Source: an uncultured Bacilli bacterium
GTDB lineage: Bacteria; Bacillota_I; Bacilli_A; RF39; UBA660
Length of the DNA: 32,632 nucleotides
Assembly: GCA_944359885.1 (NCBI GenBank)
Contig: CALVTC010000011.1
Location: forward strand, 1-32,632
Reading direction: 5' to 3'
In this document: positions 20,312 to 28,840 of the stretch, in pieces
How positions within the stretch are numbered: the stretch's first letter is position 1
Layout of the letters: the number at the start of each line of letters is the position of its first letter
Program-made: the position numbers and the translations under genes
Notes under the pieces: model-generated
The model's input: only the letters and a program-made list of their open reading frames with translations
Database searches by the model: none
Told to the model about the DNA's origin: nothing

Positions 20312-21499
20312 ATGAAGGTAAGAAGTTTATTTGCAGCAATGTTTGGTAATAAACCAAGTAAAGAAGTTGATAATACATACACTCGCTTTGAATTATTAAG
20401 TTCTAATAGTAATTCTATTAGTCCATGGAATGGAAGAATATACGACAATGATATAGTTAGGTCTTGTTTAAGACCAATATCAACAAATTTGGGAAAGTTA
20501 AATTTTAAATATGTAAGAAATACTTCAGATGGTTTAAAGATTATCAAAAATGGCCAAATATATTATTTGTTGAAATATCCTAATGCATATATGACAATGC
20601 AAAAATTGTTAGAAAAATTAGTTAATCAATATGAAATAGAGGGTAATGCTTATGCGTATGTAAAAAGAGATGACTGTAATAATCCAATTGCTATTTTCCC
20701 TATTCCAGCTAGAAGAACAGAGCTTAAGGAATATGACGGAGAATTATATATGAAATTTACATTTTCCATTGGAAAACATAAAACAGTTCCTTATTGTGAT
20801 GTTATTCATTTGAGAAAAGATTTTAACGAAAATGATATTTTTGGTACTGATAGTGGTTTAGCATTGCAAAACATTATGAAAGTACTTGATACCACAGATA
20901 AAGGTGTTATACAAGCAATAAAAAATTCAGCGGTTATTAAATGGATGTTAAAATTTAAAACTGCTTTAAATCCTAAGGATAAGGAAAAAGAAATTAATAA
21001 GTTTGCCGAAAGTTATTTAGATGTTGATAATCAAGATAATAAAAATGTTGCTGCAACAGATCCTAGATATGATGCAGAACAGGTTAAAGATAATAATTTT
21101 GTTCCTAATGAAAAGCAAATGGAAAGCTATACAAAAAGACTGTATAGCTATTTTGGTGTAAACGAAAAAATTGTGAATAACAGTTACAGCGAAGACGAAT
21201 GGAATGCATTTTATGAATCTAAGATAGAACCTATTGCAAGAGAATTTACCGAACAGTTGACAAAAATATTATTTACAAAACATGAGTTGGAATGTGGCAA
21301 TGAAATAGTTTTTGAGCCATCATCATTACAGTTTGCTTCAATGTCAACAAAATTATCTCTCGTTCAGATGGTAGATAGAAATTCTATGACACCAAATGAA
21401 TGGAGAAAGGTTATGAATTTAGGTCCAATCGAGAATGGTGATAAACCGTTAAGACGATTAGATACCGCAGTAGTTAACACTGAGGATGATAAAAAATAG
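20312..21499 (+). CDS. HK97-family portal protein
   Basis: 395 residues. The signatures are SISPWNGRIYDNDIVRSCLR near the N-terminus, LLKYPNAYMTMQKLLEKLVN, GNAYAYVKRD and VIHLRKDFNEND, plus a helical C-terminus (WNAFYESKIEPIAREFTEQL, then MTPNEWRKVMNLGPIENGDK). It forms the dodecameric DNA gate at one capsid vertex. Order terL-portal-protease-capsid is standard. TAGGAATTAAT before the ATG. Confidence 0.93.
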   Translation: MKVRSLFAAMFGNKPSKEVDNTYTRFELLSSNSNSISPWNGRIYDNDIVRSCLRPISTNLGKLNFKYVRNTSDGLKIIKNGQIYYLLKYPNAYMTMQKLLEKLVNQYEIEGNAYAYVKRDDCNNPIAIFPIPARRTELKEYDGELYMKFTFSIGKHKTVPYCDVIHLRKDFNENDIFGTDSGLALQNIMKVLDTTDKGVIQAIKNSAVIKWMLKFKTALNPKDKEKEINKFAESYLDVDNQDNKNVAATDPRYDAEQVKDNNFVPNEKQMESYTKRLYSYFGVNEKIVNNSYSEDEWNAFYESKIEPIAREFTEQLTKILFTKHELECGNEIVFEPSSLQFASMSTKLSLVQMVDRNSMTPNEWRKVMNLGPIENGDKPLRRLDTAVVNTEDDKK

Positions 21500-21523
21500 A
21501 AACAGTTGAAGGAGGAGAAAAAA

Positions 21524-22195
21524 ATGACTGAAGACCAAAAAGAAAAAATTGAAAAATTTCTTCAAAAAGGACATATGTTTAGGAGTTTTGATAATTTCAA
21601 AATAAATGAAAGACAAGATGATAATGAAAACACATATGAGATTGAAGGTGTTGCTTGTGTATTTAATCAACCAACAGTCTTATTCGAACATAATGGTTAT
21701 GAAATTAAAGAAGTGGTTGATAGAAATGCTTTCAAAGATGCTGATATTTCTGATGTGATTTTTAATTATAATCATGGCGGACGTGTTTTTGCACGAACTA
21801 GGAATGACTCTTTACATCTAGAGGTTAAAGAAGATGGAGTACATGTAAGGTTGAGATTTGATCCTAATGATGAGGGGCATATGCAACTTTATAGAGATAT
21901 TCAAAAAGGCTTAATCGACAAAATGTCGTATAGATATACTGTAACAGATGATGGGGAAGTATATGATCCAGAAACCCATACATGGACAGTTTTGAAGATT
22001 AAGAAGTTGTATGATGTCAGTGCGGTGGACATTCCTGCATATGATAGTACTTCGATTTATGCTAGATCATTAGCTTATTTGCAGAAAGAGGCTAAGGAAA
22101 AACTGGATAGTGACATCAAGCGTAGAAGAGTACGACAACGAAATATTGCGGAGGCAATAAAAATAGAACTGGATTTAGAAAATAATAGAAATTAA
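21524..22195 (+). CDS. HK97-family prohead protease
   Basis: I start at ATG 21524, after GGAGGAGAAAAAA, giving 223 residues. The serine-protease core has FNYNHGGRVFAR (H84) and KMSYRYTV (S135), with DVSAVDIPAYDSTSI closing the domain. It removes the delta scaffold domain from the capsid protein during head maturation and then digests itself. The basic C-terminal tail is typical. Confidence 0.93.
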   Translation: MTEDQKEKIEKFLQKGHMFRSFDNFKINERQDDNENTYEIEGVACVFNQPTVLFEHNGYEIKEVVDRNAFKDADISDVIFNYNHGGRVFARTRNDSLHLEVKEDGVHVRLRFDPNDEGHMQLYRDIQKGLIDKMSYRYTVTDDGEVYDPETHTWTVLKIKKLYDVSAVDIPAYDSTSIYARSLAYLQKEAKEKLDSDIKRRRVRQRNIAEAIKIELDLENNRN

Positions 22196-22211
22196 GGAGG
22201 AAAATAAAAAT

Positions 22212-23387
22212 ATGAATAAAGATGATATTATTGCAAGATTAGAAGAAATTATTGAATTATTAAAGAATGAAGAAACAACAGAAGAAGAGGCGAAAGAATT
22301 AGAAGAAGAGGCGAGAGGTCTTCAAGAAAAATTAAAAGGTATTAATGCACATGCTAGACGTTCTGCAATTGCAGACAGGATTAATGATAATTTGGTTGAT
22401 TCTCGTACAATTTTCGATGATGATACTAAAAAAGCAAAATATAAAGAGGATATGGAACAAAGAAAAAAAGATTTGATTAATAAAAGATCTATTACTATAT
22501 CTTCATCTGATATTTTAGCTCCTAAATATCAAGGTACAGAAATTAACGATAAAGAAGGTGAAGTATCTACATTAGTTGACTCTGTGGCAACGATTAATTT
22601 ACAAGGTGGAGAATCTTATCAAGAAGCTTATGTAAAGTCATATAAAGAAGGTGGAGTAACTGATGAAGGTGCAGACTATTCTGATGGAGAACCATCTTAT
22701 GGATACGCTGATATGAATAAAGTTAAGATTACAGCATATGCAGAAATCTCAGAAGAAGTGGAGAAGTTACCAGCTGCTGATTATGTAGCCAGTGTAGAAA
22801 ATGCTTGTAAAGTTGCAATTAAGAAAAAAATGAATAGTCAAATGCTAAAAGGAACTGGTACTAAATCTTTTTATGGAATTTTTGAAAGTCCAGACGCAAT
22901 TGATTCTTCAAAAGATATTACAATTTCAGAAATCAACGAAACTACTTTAGATGAAATCGTATTTTCATATGGTGGAGATGAAGATACGTCAGAAGAAGCT
23001 ACATTAATTTTAAATAAAAAAGATTTAAAAGCTTTTGCAAAAGTTAGAAGTACAGATGGTAAAAAGGTATATGATATTGATAAAAAAGCTCATACAATTG
23101 ATAAAGTACCTTATATCATTAATTCAAATTGTCATCCAATTAGTAAAACTGATGATACAGCAGGAACTTATTATTGTATGGCATATGGTAAATTATCTAA
23201 CTATAAGATTCCTGTATTTAGTGAATTAGAAATTAAACGTTCTGATGATTATAAATTTAAATCAGGACAAGTTGCTTTTAAAGCAAATGTTATGGCTGCA
23301 GGTAACGTAGTAGCTCAAGATGGATTTGTTAGAGTTAAAAAAGTTGTAGCGGATACAGGTTCAGGAGTTGATGATAATGAAAGTTAA
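22212..23387 (+). CDS. Major capsid protein, HK97 fold
   Basis: 391 residues. The N-terminal 60-100 are an acidic coiled-coil delta (scaffold) domain (ARLEEIIELLKNEETTEEEA). The HK97 shell domain follows: SLVDSVATINL-type N-arm, then KVKITAYAEISEEVEKLPAA, KKKMNSQMLKGTGT and near the end SGQVAFKANVMAAGNVV. The expected protease cut lies around residues 90-105. TAAGGAGGAAAATA precedes the ATG; two bases past strong coding the next small gene overlaps the stop. Confidence 0.93.
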   Translation: MNKDDIIARLEEIIELLKNEETTEEEAKELEEEARGLQEKLKGINAHARRSAIADRINDNLVDSRTIFDDDTKKAKYKEDMEQRKKDLINKRSITISSSDILAPKYQGTEINDKEGEVSTLVDSVATINLQGGESYQEAYVKSYKEGGVTDEGADYSDGEPSYGYADMNKVKITAYAEISEEVEKLPAADYVASVENACKVAIKKKMNSQMLKGTGTKSFYGIFESPDAIDSSKDITISEINETTLDEIVFSYGGDEDTSEEATLILNKKDLKAFAKVRSTDGKKVYDIDKKAHTIDKVPYIINSNCHPISKTDDTAGTYYCMAYGKLSNYKIPVFSELEIKRSDDYKFKSGQVAFKANVMAAGNVVAQDGFVRVKKVVADTGSGVDDNES

Positions 23388-23673
23388 AGTAATTTGTGAA
23401 TTTTTCGATTGTAGTGTTAATAAACCTCGTCATATAGGCGAGGTTTTAACATTATCAAAGAAAAACTATACCAGTTTATTGTCTGCCGGTTTAGTTGAAT
23501 TAGTATTAGATACAAAAACATCAAATAAATCTAGAAATAATAAAGGAAATAAACAAAAGGATGATGTTCAAACTAATGATCCAACTAATAATAAGCAGAA
23601 TGATGATTCAACTGAAGATAATCAAAATGATGATTTAAAGGATGCTGATAAAGAAAATAAAGATAACAAGTAG
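23377..23673 (+). CDS. Small head protein with disordered acidic tail
   Basis: The likely start is ATG 23377, inside the capsid gene end, giving 98 residues (ATG 23371 is also possible). Residues 1-48 (MKVKVICEFFDCSVNKPRHI, then LLSAGLVELVLD) form a small beta domain of the kind often found after capsid genes. Residues 50-98 are a low-complexity Asn/Asp/Lys tail. It may be a capsid decoration or neck accessory protein. The 57-residue protein at 25714 has a similar layout. Confidence 0.65.
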   Translation: MKVKVICEFFDCSVNKPRHIGEVLTLSKKNYTSLLSAGLVELVLDTKTSNKSRNNKGNKQKDDVQTNDPTNNKQNDDSTEDNQNDDLKDADKENKDNK

Positions 23674-23694
23674 TTGATAGAAGGTAGGTGCTCT

Positions 23695-23982
23695 ATGCTC
23701 GAAAAAGTAAAAAAAAGATGTTACATTAATTCAAAAGTCTTTGATGATGAGATTAGTTCATTAATAGATGCGTGTATTAAAGACTTAGAAGATGTGGGTA
23801 TAAAAGAAGATCTATTTAGTGCCTCAAAAATTGATGATCAAATATTAAATTGTGTTGTAAACTACGTAAAAGCATATCGTGGAAACGATAGAACAGATAC
23901 AGAAAAATATTTAGAAATGTACAACTCATTAAAAAATAAGTTAAGTATGCAAAATGATTATGTTGGTGATATTAATGAATAA
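23695..23982 (+). CDS. Head-tail connector protein (gp6-like)
   Basis: ATG 23695 follows AGGTAGGTGCTCT and gives 95 residues. The all-helical pattern VKKRCYINSKVFDDEISSLI, DACIKDLEDVGI, NCVVNYVKAYRGND matches the gp6/gp15-type adaptor that docks onto the portal. Position after capsid and before the stopper is standard. Stop overlaps the next ATG. Confidence 0.75.
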   Translation: MLEKVKKRCYINSKVFDDEISSLIDACIKDLEDVGIKEDLFSASKIDDQILNCVVNYVKAYRGNDRTDTEKYLEMYNSLKNKLSMQNDYVGDINE

Positions 23983-24292
23983 TTGGAAAGATATTGTTTA
24001 TTTTATTAGGATTAACAAAAATAAGAAAGACGGAGATGGATTTCCAATCCCCGAAGAAACTAAAAGTGATCCTATTGTCTCTAATATTATTGGGGTCACA
24101 CGTGCAGAGGAAGAGCATGCAAATAAGATGGGATATACTGCTGATTTAGAGGTAGAAATAATGTCTGTTAATTATGATAATCAGGAAATTTTAGAAACGG
24201 AAGATGGAAATAGATTTAGAATTAGAAGAACATATCTTAAAACTTCTGAAATTTTGAGTTTAACTTGTTCTAATATTTCTGTTGGTACATAA
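23975..24292 (+). CDS. Head closure / stopper protein
   Basis: ATG 23975 overlaps the previous stop and GGTGATATTA precedes it; 105 residues. The signature GVTRAEEEHANKMGYTADLE, then GNRFRIRRTYLK, is that of SPP1 gp16-type head closure proteins, which plug the DNA-filled head. Last base shared with the next start (TAATG). Confidence 0.75.
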   Translation: MNNWKDIVYFIRINKNKKDGDGFPIPEETKSDPIVSNIIGVTRAEEEHANKMGYTADLEVEIMSVNYDNQEILETEDGNRFRIRRTYLKTSEILSLTCSNISVGT

Positions 24293-24732
24293 TGGCACAG
24301 TTTATTAATGACAATAACTTGGCAGATATGATTTCATCTATCGAAAAGCTTTCTAATAATACATCTATTTATGAAGAATTAATCTCTTCTGGCCAAGAAA
24401 TAATGAAAGACAAAATTCAATCTGGTGCTAATAAACATAGATCTAAGTTAGTTAGAAAACATATGGCAGATTCTTTAAAATGTACAAAACCAACAAAAGA
24501 TAAAAACGGTTGCTGGGTTGGAAGAGTAAAGTTTAGTGGAAGTAGTGGAGTTACTATTTCCAAAAAAGGAAAAAAATTTGATGCAACACATTGGATTAAA
24601 GCGTTTCGTATCGAAAATGGTACATCAAAGCAACCAGCTGAACCTTTTGTTAAACCGGCGATTGCAGCAAGTGATGCTCCAATAAGAAAAGAGTGGAACG
24701 AAATCTTTGAAAGAGAGTTGAAAAATTTATGA
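24292..24732 (+). CDS. HK97 gp10-like tail terminator/neck protein
   Basis: 146 residues with the HK97-gp10 pattern: an N-terminal helix, MKDKIQSGANKHRSK, DSLKCTKPTKDKNGCWVGRV, a beta section, and HWIKAFRIENGTSKQPAEPF followed by VKPAIAAS, the hallmark end motif of this family. It links the head connector to the tail. Overlaps neighbours on both sides by a few bases. Confidence 0.8.
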   Translation: MAQFINDNNLADMISSIEKLSNNTSIYEELISSGQEIMKDKIQSGANKHRSKLVRKHMADSLKCTKPTKDKNGCWVGRVKFSGSSGVTISKKGKKFDATHWIKAFRIENGTSKQPAEPFVKPAIAASDAPIRKEWNEIFERELKNL

Positions 24733-25097
24733 ATGTTGTTACTGACGTTAATATAAATTCAAAGATAGAAGATATTTTTAAAGATTTTAAAATAGGGAAT
24801 ATAACATTTCCTATTTTTTTTCGTAAGTCTAATGATAATACATTATCTAACTATTTAACTTATTATTTTTATTCGACACAACCTAATGAATTTGCGGATG
24901 ATATACCTGTATCTGTAATAACTTACTTAACTATTGATGTATATACAACTAATAATTTTCTTAACGTAATATCTGAGATTAAAAAGAAGTTAATTGAAAA
25001 TGATTTTACTTGGACTGGTGATGGAACACCGGATTATGAAGAAGATACAAAACTTTATCATTATCAAATTAATTTTATAAAAGAAAGTGGTGATTAA
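24729..25097 (+). CDS. Tail completion protein
   Basis: 122 residues; ATGA overlap with the gp10-like gene. The pattern KSNDNTLSNYLTYYFYSTQP, VSVITYLTIDVYTT, IKKKLIENDFTWTGDG and YHYQINFI resembles the DUF3168/gpU-type tail terminator that caps the tail tube before head joining. Assigned from order and secondary-structure layout rather than a sharp motif. Confidence 0.65.
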   Translation: MNVVTDVNINSKIEDIFKDFKIGNITFPIFFRKSNDNTLSNYLTYYFYSTQPNEFADDIPVSVITYLTIDVYTTNNFLNVISEIKKKLIENDFTWTGDGTPDYEEDTKLYHYQINFIKESGD

Positions 25098-25101
25098 TTA
25101 T

Positions 25102-25698
25102 ATGGAAAAAATGAAGTTAAACATTCAACAATTTGCGAGTATAGGATTGAAAAGATTCAGATTTGGAGTATTGTTAGAAAACGGTCTTTCTTATGAATCT
25201 CCAAAATCACTTGAGGGTGCTATTGAGTCAAAAGTGTCTTTAAACTTGGCAAACGCAAAATTATATGGAGATGATCAAGTTAATGATGAATTAGATGAAT
25301 TTACAGATGGCACTATGACCATTGGAGTTGTGGATGATCCTGATGATATATTTGCTGAATTATTAGGAAGGGAAGAAAGAAATATCGATGATTCAGAAAC
25401 AGATAAGCAATATGTTTCAAAAAGCGATGATATTGCACCATACGTAGGCTTTGGTCATGTTGTTCCTAAAAGAAAAAACGGTAAAAAAGTTTACAAGGTT
25501 GAATTCTTTCCAAAAGTAAAATTCAAACCATTTGTAGCAGATAAAACGACAAAGAATGATAGCTTAACATTTACTACTCCATCAATTGAAGGAACAATCT
25601 ATGAAAATGTAGAAAAAGAGTGGTTATATCAAGCTACTTTTGCTGATGAAGATGATGCTAATGCATATTTAGATTCATTGTTTACACCAGCAGCATAA
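25102..25698 (+). CDS. Major tail tube protein
   Basis: ATG 25102 gives 198 residues. It forms the stacked hexamer rings of the tail tube. Sequence KRFRFGVLLENGLSYESPKS, VSLNLANAKLYGDDQ, YVGFGHVVPKRKNGKKVYKV and TPSIEGTIYE are typical of the phi13-type major tail protein family. The N-terminus MEKMKLNIQQFA resembles the motif (KLNLQFFA) cut by the Prp protease in ribosomal protein L27 and some phage structural proteins; this is discussed as a finding. GGTGATTAATT upstream. Confidence 0.85.
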   Translation: MEKMKLNIQQFASIGLKRFRFGVLLENGLSYESPKSLEGAIESKVSLNLANAKLYGDDQVNDELDEFTDGTMTIGVVDDPDDIFAELLGREERNIDDSETDKQYVSKSDDIAPYVGFGHVVPKRKNGKKVYKVEFFPKVKFKPFVADKTTKNDSLTFTTPSIEGTIYENVEKEWLYQATFADEDDANAYLDSLFTPAA

Positions 25699-25713
25699 TA
25701 AAGGAGGAATTAG

Positions 25714-25887
25714 ATGCAAGTAATAGTAAATAAAAAATTTTATGATATAAAAAGTAAAAAAATACGTAATAAAGGTGATTCTTTTGAATGCGATGAAAAA
25801 AGATATGACGAAATAAAAAGTTTTGTTGAATCTAGTGTTGAAACAAATAATGATACTAAAAATAAAAAAGACAAAAAGCAGAACTAG
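25714..25887 (+). CDS. Small tail-region protein (57 residues)
   Basis: AAAGGAGGAATTAG precedes an ATG encoding MQVIVNKKFYDIKSKKIRNK, then SFECDEKRYDEIKSFV and a Lys/Asn tail. The layout is like the small protein at 23377 (short beta domain, then charged tail), so they may share a fold. It is between the major tail protein and chaperones. Function unknown. Confidence 0.6.
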   Translation: MQVIVNKKFYDIKSKKIRNKGDSFECDEKRYDEIKSFVESSVETNNDTKNKKDKKQN

Positions 25888-25910
25888 TAAAATCTAGCTC
25901 TGCTTATCTT
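25876..25910 (+). terminator. Hairpin after the major tail genes, partial terminator
   Basis: AAGCAGAACTAG (25876-25887) pairs with CTAGCTCTGCTT (25894-25905), 11 of 12 positions, followed by ATCTTTTG. It can lower transcription of the chaperone genes relative to the abundant tail tube gene. Confidence 0.6.
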
Positions 25911-25930
25911 TTGTATTATAGGAGGATTAA

Positions 25931-26320
25931 ATGAATGATTTAAAATTTTTAGAATTACCAGATGGAAAAAAATATCCAATGTGTTTATCAATTAATGTTA
26001 TGGCCGAACTTCAAAAAAAATACGGCTCTTTTGAGGAAACAATGGAGTTAATTGACTCTTCGAAGCAGAACGAAATTAATTATGCTGTGTTGATAGATTT
26101 TTATTATTATTCAATAAATGAAGGTATTGATATTTATAATGAAAATAAAAATGAACAAGAAAAAATGAATTTTGTTTCAGAACGTCAAGCGGGTAGAATT
26201 ATATCTGAACTTGGTTTTGCAAAATCAAAAGAAACCGTTAAATCAACCGTTATATCAACAGATACAAGTACATCAACAAAATCAACAGAAGATGGAGAAA
26301 CCGTTTTAAAAAACGTTTAG
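25931..26320 (+). CDS. Tail assembly chaperone (G-type)
   Basis: 129 residues; starts MNDLKFLELPDGKKYPMCLS and contains INVMAELQKKYGSFEETMEL, typical of the phage tail assembly chaperone families in Firmicutes. It coats the tape measure protein before tail tube polymerisation. Its last codons hold a slippery A AAA AAC sequence, giving a second, longer product. The Thr/Ser-rich end is a linker. TAGGAGGATTAA before the ATG. Confidence 0.8.
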   Translation: MNDLKFLELPDGKKYPMCLSINVMAELQKKYGSFEETMELIDSSKQNEINYAVLIDFYYYSINEGIDIYNENKNEQEKMNFVSERQAGRIISELGFAKSKETVKSTVISTDTSTSTKSTEDGETVLKNV

Positions 26321-26547
26321 ACCACGAGAATGAAAAAATTATTTTGGATTTCTCGTGGATTTTTTTTGTTGGAGTTACAATATTAGGTTTTTCAAAACGG
26401 GATGTCGGTCACATGACATTAGAGCAATGGCAAAAGTTGTATGACCACTATAAAGATTACTATGATTTTCAATTGACAAAAAGAAGTTATCACTCACTTG
26501 ATGATTCTATTGAAGAATCTGATGAGTGGGTTCCAGACAGGAGGTGA
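25931..26547 (+). CDS. Tail assembly chaperone, -1 frameshift product (GT-type)
   Basis: Ribosomes slipping back one base at 26308-26314 leave the 0 frame after AAC and read CGT TTA GAC on to a TAG-free frame ending at 26547: 128 residues shared plus 77 new ones, about 205 in all. The extension reads RLDHENEKIILDFSWIFFVG, then FSKRDVGHMTLEQWQKLYDH. That frame has no ATG and no ribosome binding site of its own before 26400, which supports its use only by frameshift. In lambda the equivalent gpG/gpGT ratio is needed for tail assembly. Confidence 0.85.
26308..26358 (+). promoter_or_regulatory. Programmed -1 ribosomal frameshift signal
   Basis: The slippery heptamer A AAA AAC (26308-26314) is in the right phase of the chaperone gene (TTA AAA AAC). 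Seven bases downstream begins a 9-bp perfect stem, CCACGAGAA (26322-26330) with TTCTCGTGG (26350-26358), the usual stimulator. The 0-frame stop lies between them. Confidence 0.88.
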
Positions 26548-26551
26548 TTTA

Positions 26552-28834
26552 ATGAGCGGTAGTAACACCTTGGGTGGAACAGTAAAATTGGATGGAGAAT
26601 CTGAATATAGAAAAGCGTTAAGCAATATAACCGCACAGATGAAGGTCATGAGCAGTGAAATGATGAAAGTTACTGCTGAATATGGTAAAAATGATAATTC
26701 TATAGAAGGGTTAACTGCTAAAAATAAAGTATTAACAAATCAAATAGATGTTCAAACAGAACGAGTTAATACATTGCGTGGAGCTTTAGAACAGTCAACG
26801 AATGAATATGGAGAGGCAGATAAGAAAACTTTATCCTGGCAAGCTGCTTTAAATCGTGCAGAAGCAGAATTAACAAAGTTAAATAAAGAATTAGCAGATA
26901 ATCAAGAAGTAATGTCACAATCTGGTGATTCATCAAATGATTCTTCTAAGGGATTAAAAGAATTTGGTGACGAGGCCAAAAACTCTGAGCAAAAAGTTTT
27001 ATCTTTAGGAGATGTAGTAAAAGCTAATTTGATAAGTGAAGCAATAATCGGTGGTATAAAATCCTTAGGTTCTGCAATAAAAAACGTTTCTGGATCTGTA
27101 ACAAATTTGATAGGAGAAATGAGGGAATATAATACAGATTTAGATAAGTTAGAGGCTAATACTGTTAGCAATAATAATGATTTTGATTTAATGAAAGATA
27201 AAATGCAGAATTTAGTTGCAATTACAGGTGAAACTGATTCTTCCATTGAAGCGTTATCAAATCTAATGGCCACTGGCCTAGACGATAGTCAAATGGAAGC
27301 TGCGGTAAATGGCTTATCTGGTGCTATTATTAAATTCCCGGATACTTTAAAAATAGAATCACTTGCTGATAGTTTACAAGAGACAATTGCTACCGGTTCC
27401 GCTACAGGACAATTCAGTGAGTTAATTGGAAGAATGGGCGGAAATATTGATGAGTTTAATGAGGGTCTAGCTAATTGTAGTAGTGAGGTTGAAAAGCAAA
27501 ATTATGCTTTGCAATGGTTATCTGAAAGTGGTTTAGCAGATATTAATGCCGAATATCAAGAGGCTAATAAAGGAGCTATATCTTTATCTGTAGCAGAACA
27601 AAAATTAACTGATGTTAAAGCTAGATTAGCCGACAATCTAACTAATACTTTAGGTCCTGCTTTAGCATCGTCAAAGAATGCTATAGCAGATTTTGGTCAA
27701 TCAATGGTTACCGCTTATGGTGCATTATTTTATGGTGATGTAGAGGGCGGAGCTAAAATGGTAGCGGATTCCTTTATTAATTTAGCTAACGATTTATCAT
27801 CTATACTTCCACAAATGTTAACTGTAGGTACCAATTTAATTCAAGGATTGTTACAAGGAATTCAACAAGCATTACCGACTATGATGCCAGTCATTACAGA
27901 AGCTATTATGTCATTGGCCGAATTTATATTAGAAAATCTACCGTTGATTTTAGACACCGGTATACAGATTATTCTTGCACTTATTCAAGGAATATCTGAG
28001 AGTTTACCAGAATTAATACCTACGATTATAAATGCTCTTTTAGAGATGGTTAACACATTATTAAGCAATATAAATCTAATTGTTGATGCTGGTATTCAGT
28101 TGACTTTAGGATTAGCTCAAGGATTGATTAATGCTATACCTCAATTAATTGAAAGATTACCTGAAATTATAGATCAATTGATTATGGGATTAACTACTAA
28201 CTTACCAAAGTTAATGGCCATGGGAGTACAGTTAACAATTCAACTAGGAGTTGGACTTGTTAAAGCAATACCTCAATTGATTTCTAAGATTCCACAAATT
28301 ATAGCTTCTATTGTTAAGGGGTTTGCTAATTATATATCTCAAGTATGGTCTATTGGAAGTGATATAGTCAAAGGAATATGGAAAGGTATATCAAACGGAT
28401 TTGATTGGATAAAGAAAAAGATTAAACAATGGGTTGGAAATGTAATAGATTTTTTCAAAGAGTTGTTGGGAATTCATTCTCCTTCTACAGTATTTAGGGA
28501 CCAAATTGGATCTAATATGGCTTTAGGTATTGACGATGGTTTTAGTAAAGAAATGGTATCTGTTAGAAATAATATGGCAAAAGCTATACCAACAGATTTT
28601 GAAACAAAAATAAATACCAAAGTGAATTATGAGCAATCTGATTTAGATCAAATAAGGAATAGTCAAAATCAGGATATTAACGTAAGTGATAATCAATCAC
28701 TTAAAAATAATCAAAATGGTGATAATTATCAAATTGTTATTAATAATAATTCACGTTATACTAGTCCTTCTGAAAATGCAAGGTTGATGAAAAGAAGTTT
28801 ACAACTAATGAAATTAAAAGCTGGAAAGGGGTAG
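26552..28834 (+). CDS. Tail tape measure protein
   Basis: I start at ATG 26552 after CAGGAGGTGATTTA, giving 760 residues. It sets tail length and is ejected with the DNA. The N-terminal 140 are coiled coil (EYRKALSNITAQMKVMSSEM, then a LTNQIDVQTERVNTLRGALE stretch). The middle has the TMP core (ITGETDSSIEALSNLMATGL). Residues about 425-620 are repeated hydrophobic blocks with GIQ(Q/I)-LP pattern (for example GLLQGIQQALPTMMPVITEA), likely membrane-inserting. The C-terminus has DFFKELLGIHSPSTVFRD, the phage tail hallmark. The tape is short, so the tail should be of modest length. Confidence 0.92.
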   Translation: MSGSNTLGGTVKLDGESEYRKALSNITAQMKVMSSEMMKVTAEYGKNDNSIEGLTAKNKVLTNQIDVQTERVNTLRGALEQSTNEYGEADKKTLSWQAALNRAEAELTKLNKELADNQEVMSQSGDSSNDSSKGLKEFGDEAKNSEQKVLSLGDVVKANLISEAIIGGIKSLGSAIKNVSGSVTNLIGEMREYNTDLDKLEANTVSNNNDFDLMKDKMQNLVAITGETDSSIEALSNLMATGLDDSQMEAAVNGLSGAIIKFPDTLKIESLADSLQETIATGSATGQFSELIGRMGGNIDEFNEGLANCSSEVEKQNYALQWLSESGLADINAEYQEANKGAISLSVAEQKLTDVKARLADNLTNTLGPALASSKNAIADFGQSMVTAYGALFYGDVEGGAKMVADSFINLANDLSSILPQMLTVGTNLIQGLLQGIQQALPTMMPVITEAIMSLAEFILENLPLILDTGIQIILALIQGISESLPELIPTIINALLEMVNTLLSNINLIVDAGIQLTLGLAQGLINAIPQLIERLPEIIDQLIMGLTTNLPKLMAMGVQLTIQLGVGLVKAIPQLISKIPQIIASIVKGFANYISQVWSIGSDIVKGIWKGISNGFDWIKKKIKQWVGNVIDFFKELLGIHSPSTVFRDQIGSNMALGIDDGFSKEMVSVRNNMAKAIPTDFETKINTKVNYEQSDLDQIRNSQNQDINVSDNQSLKNNQNGDNYQIVINNNSRYTSPSENARLMKRSLQLMKLKAGKG

Positions 28835-28840
28835 TTTGTC

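Noticed and set aside
26902-27273. 123-codon minus-strand frame inside the tape measure gene
   Set aside because: A shadow of the tape measure reading frame with no binding site or context.
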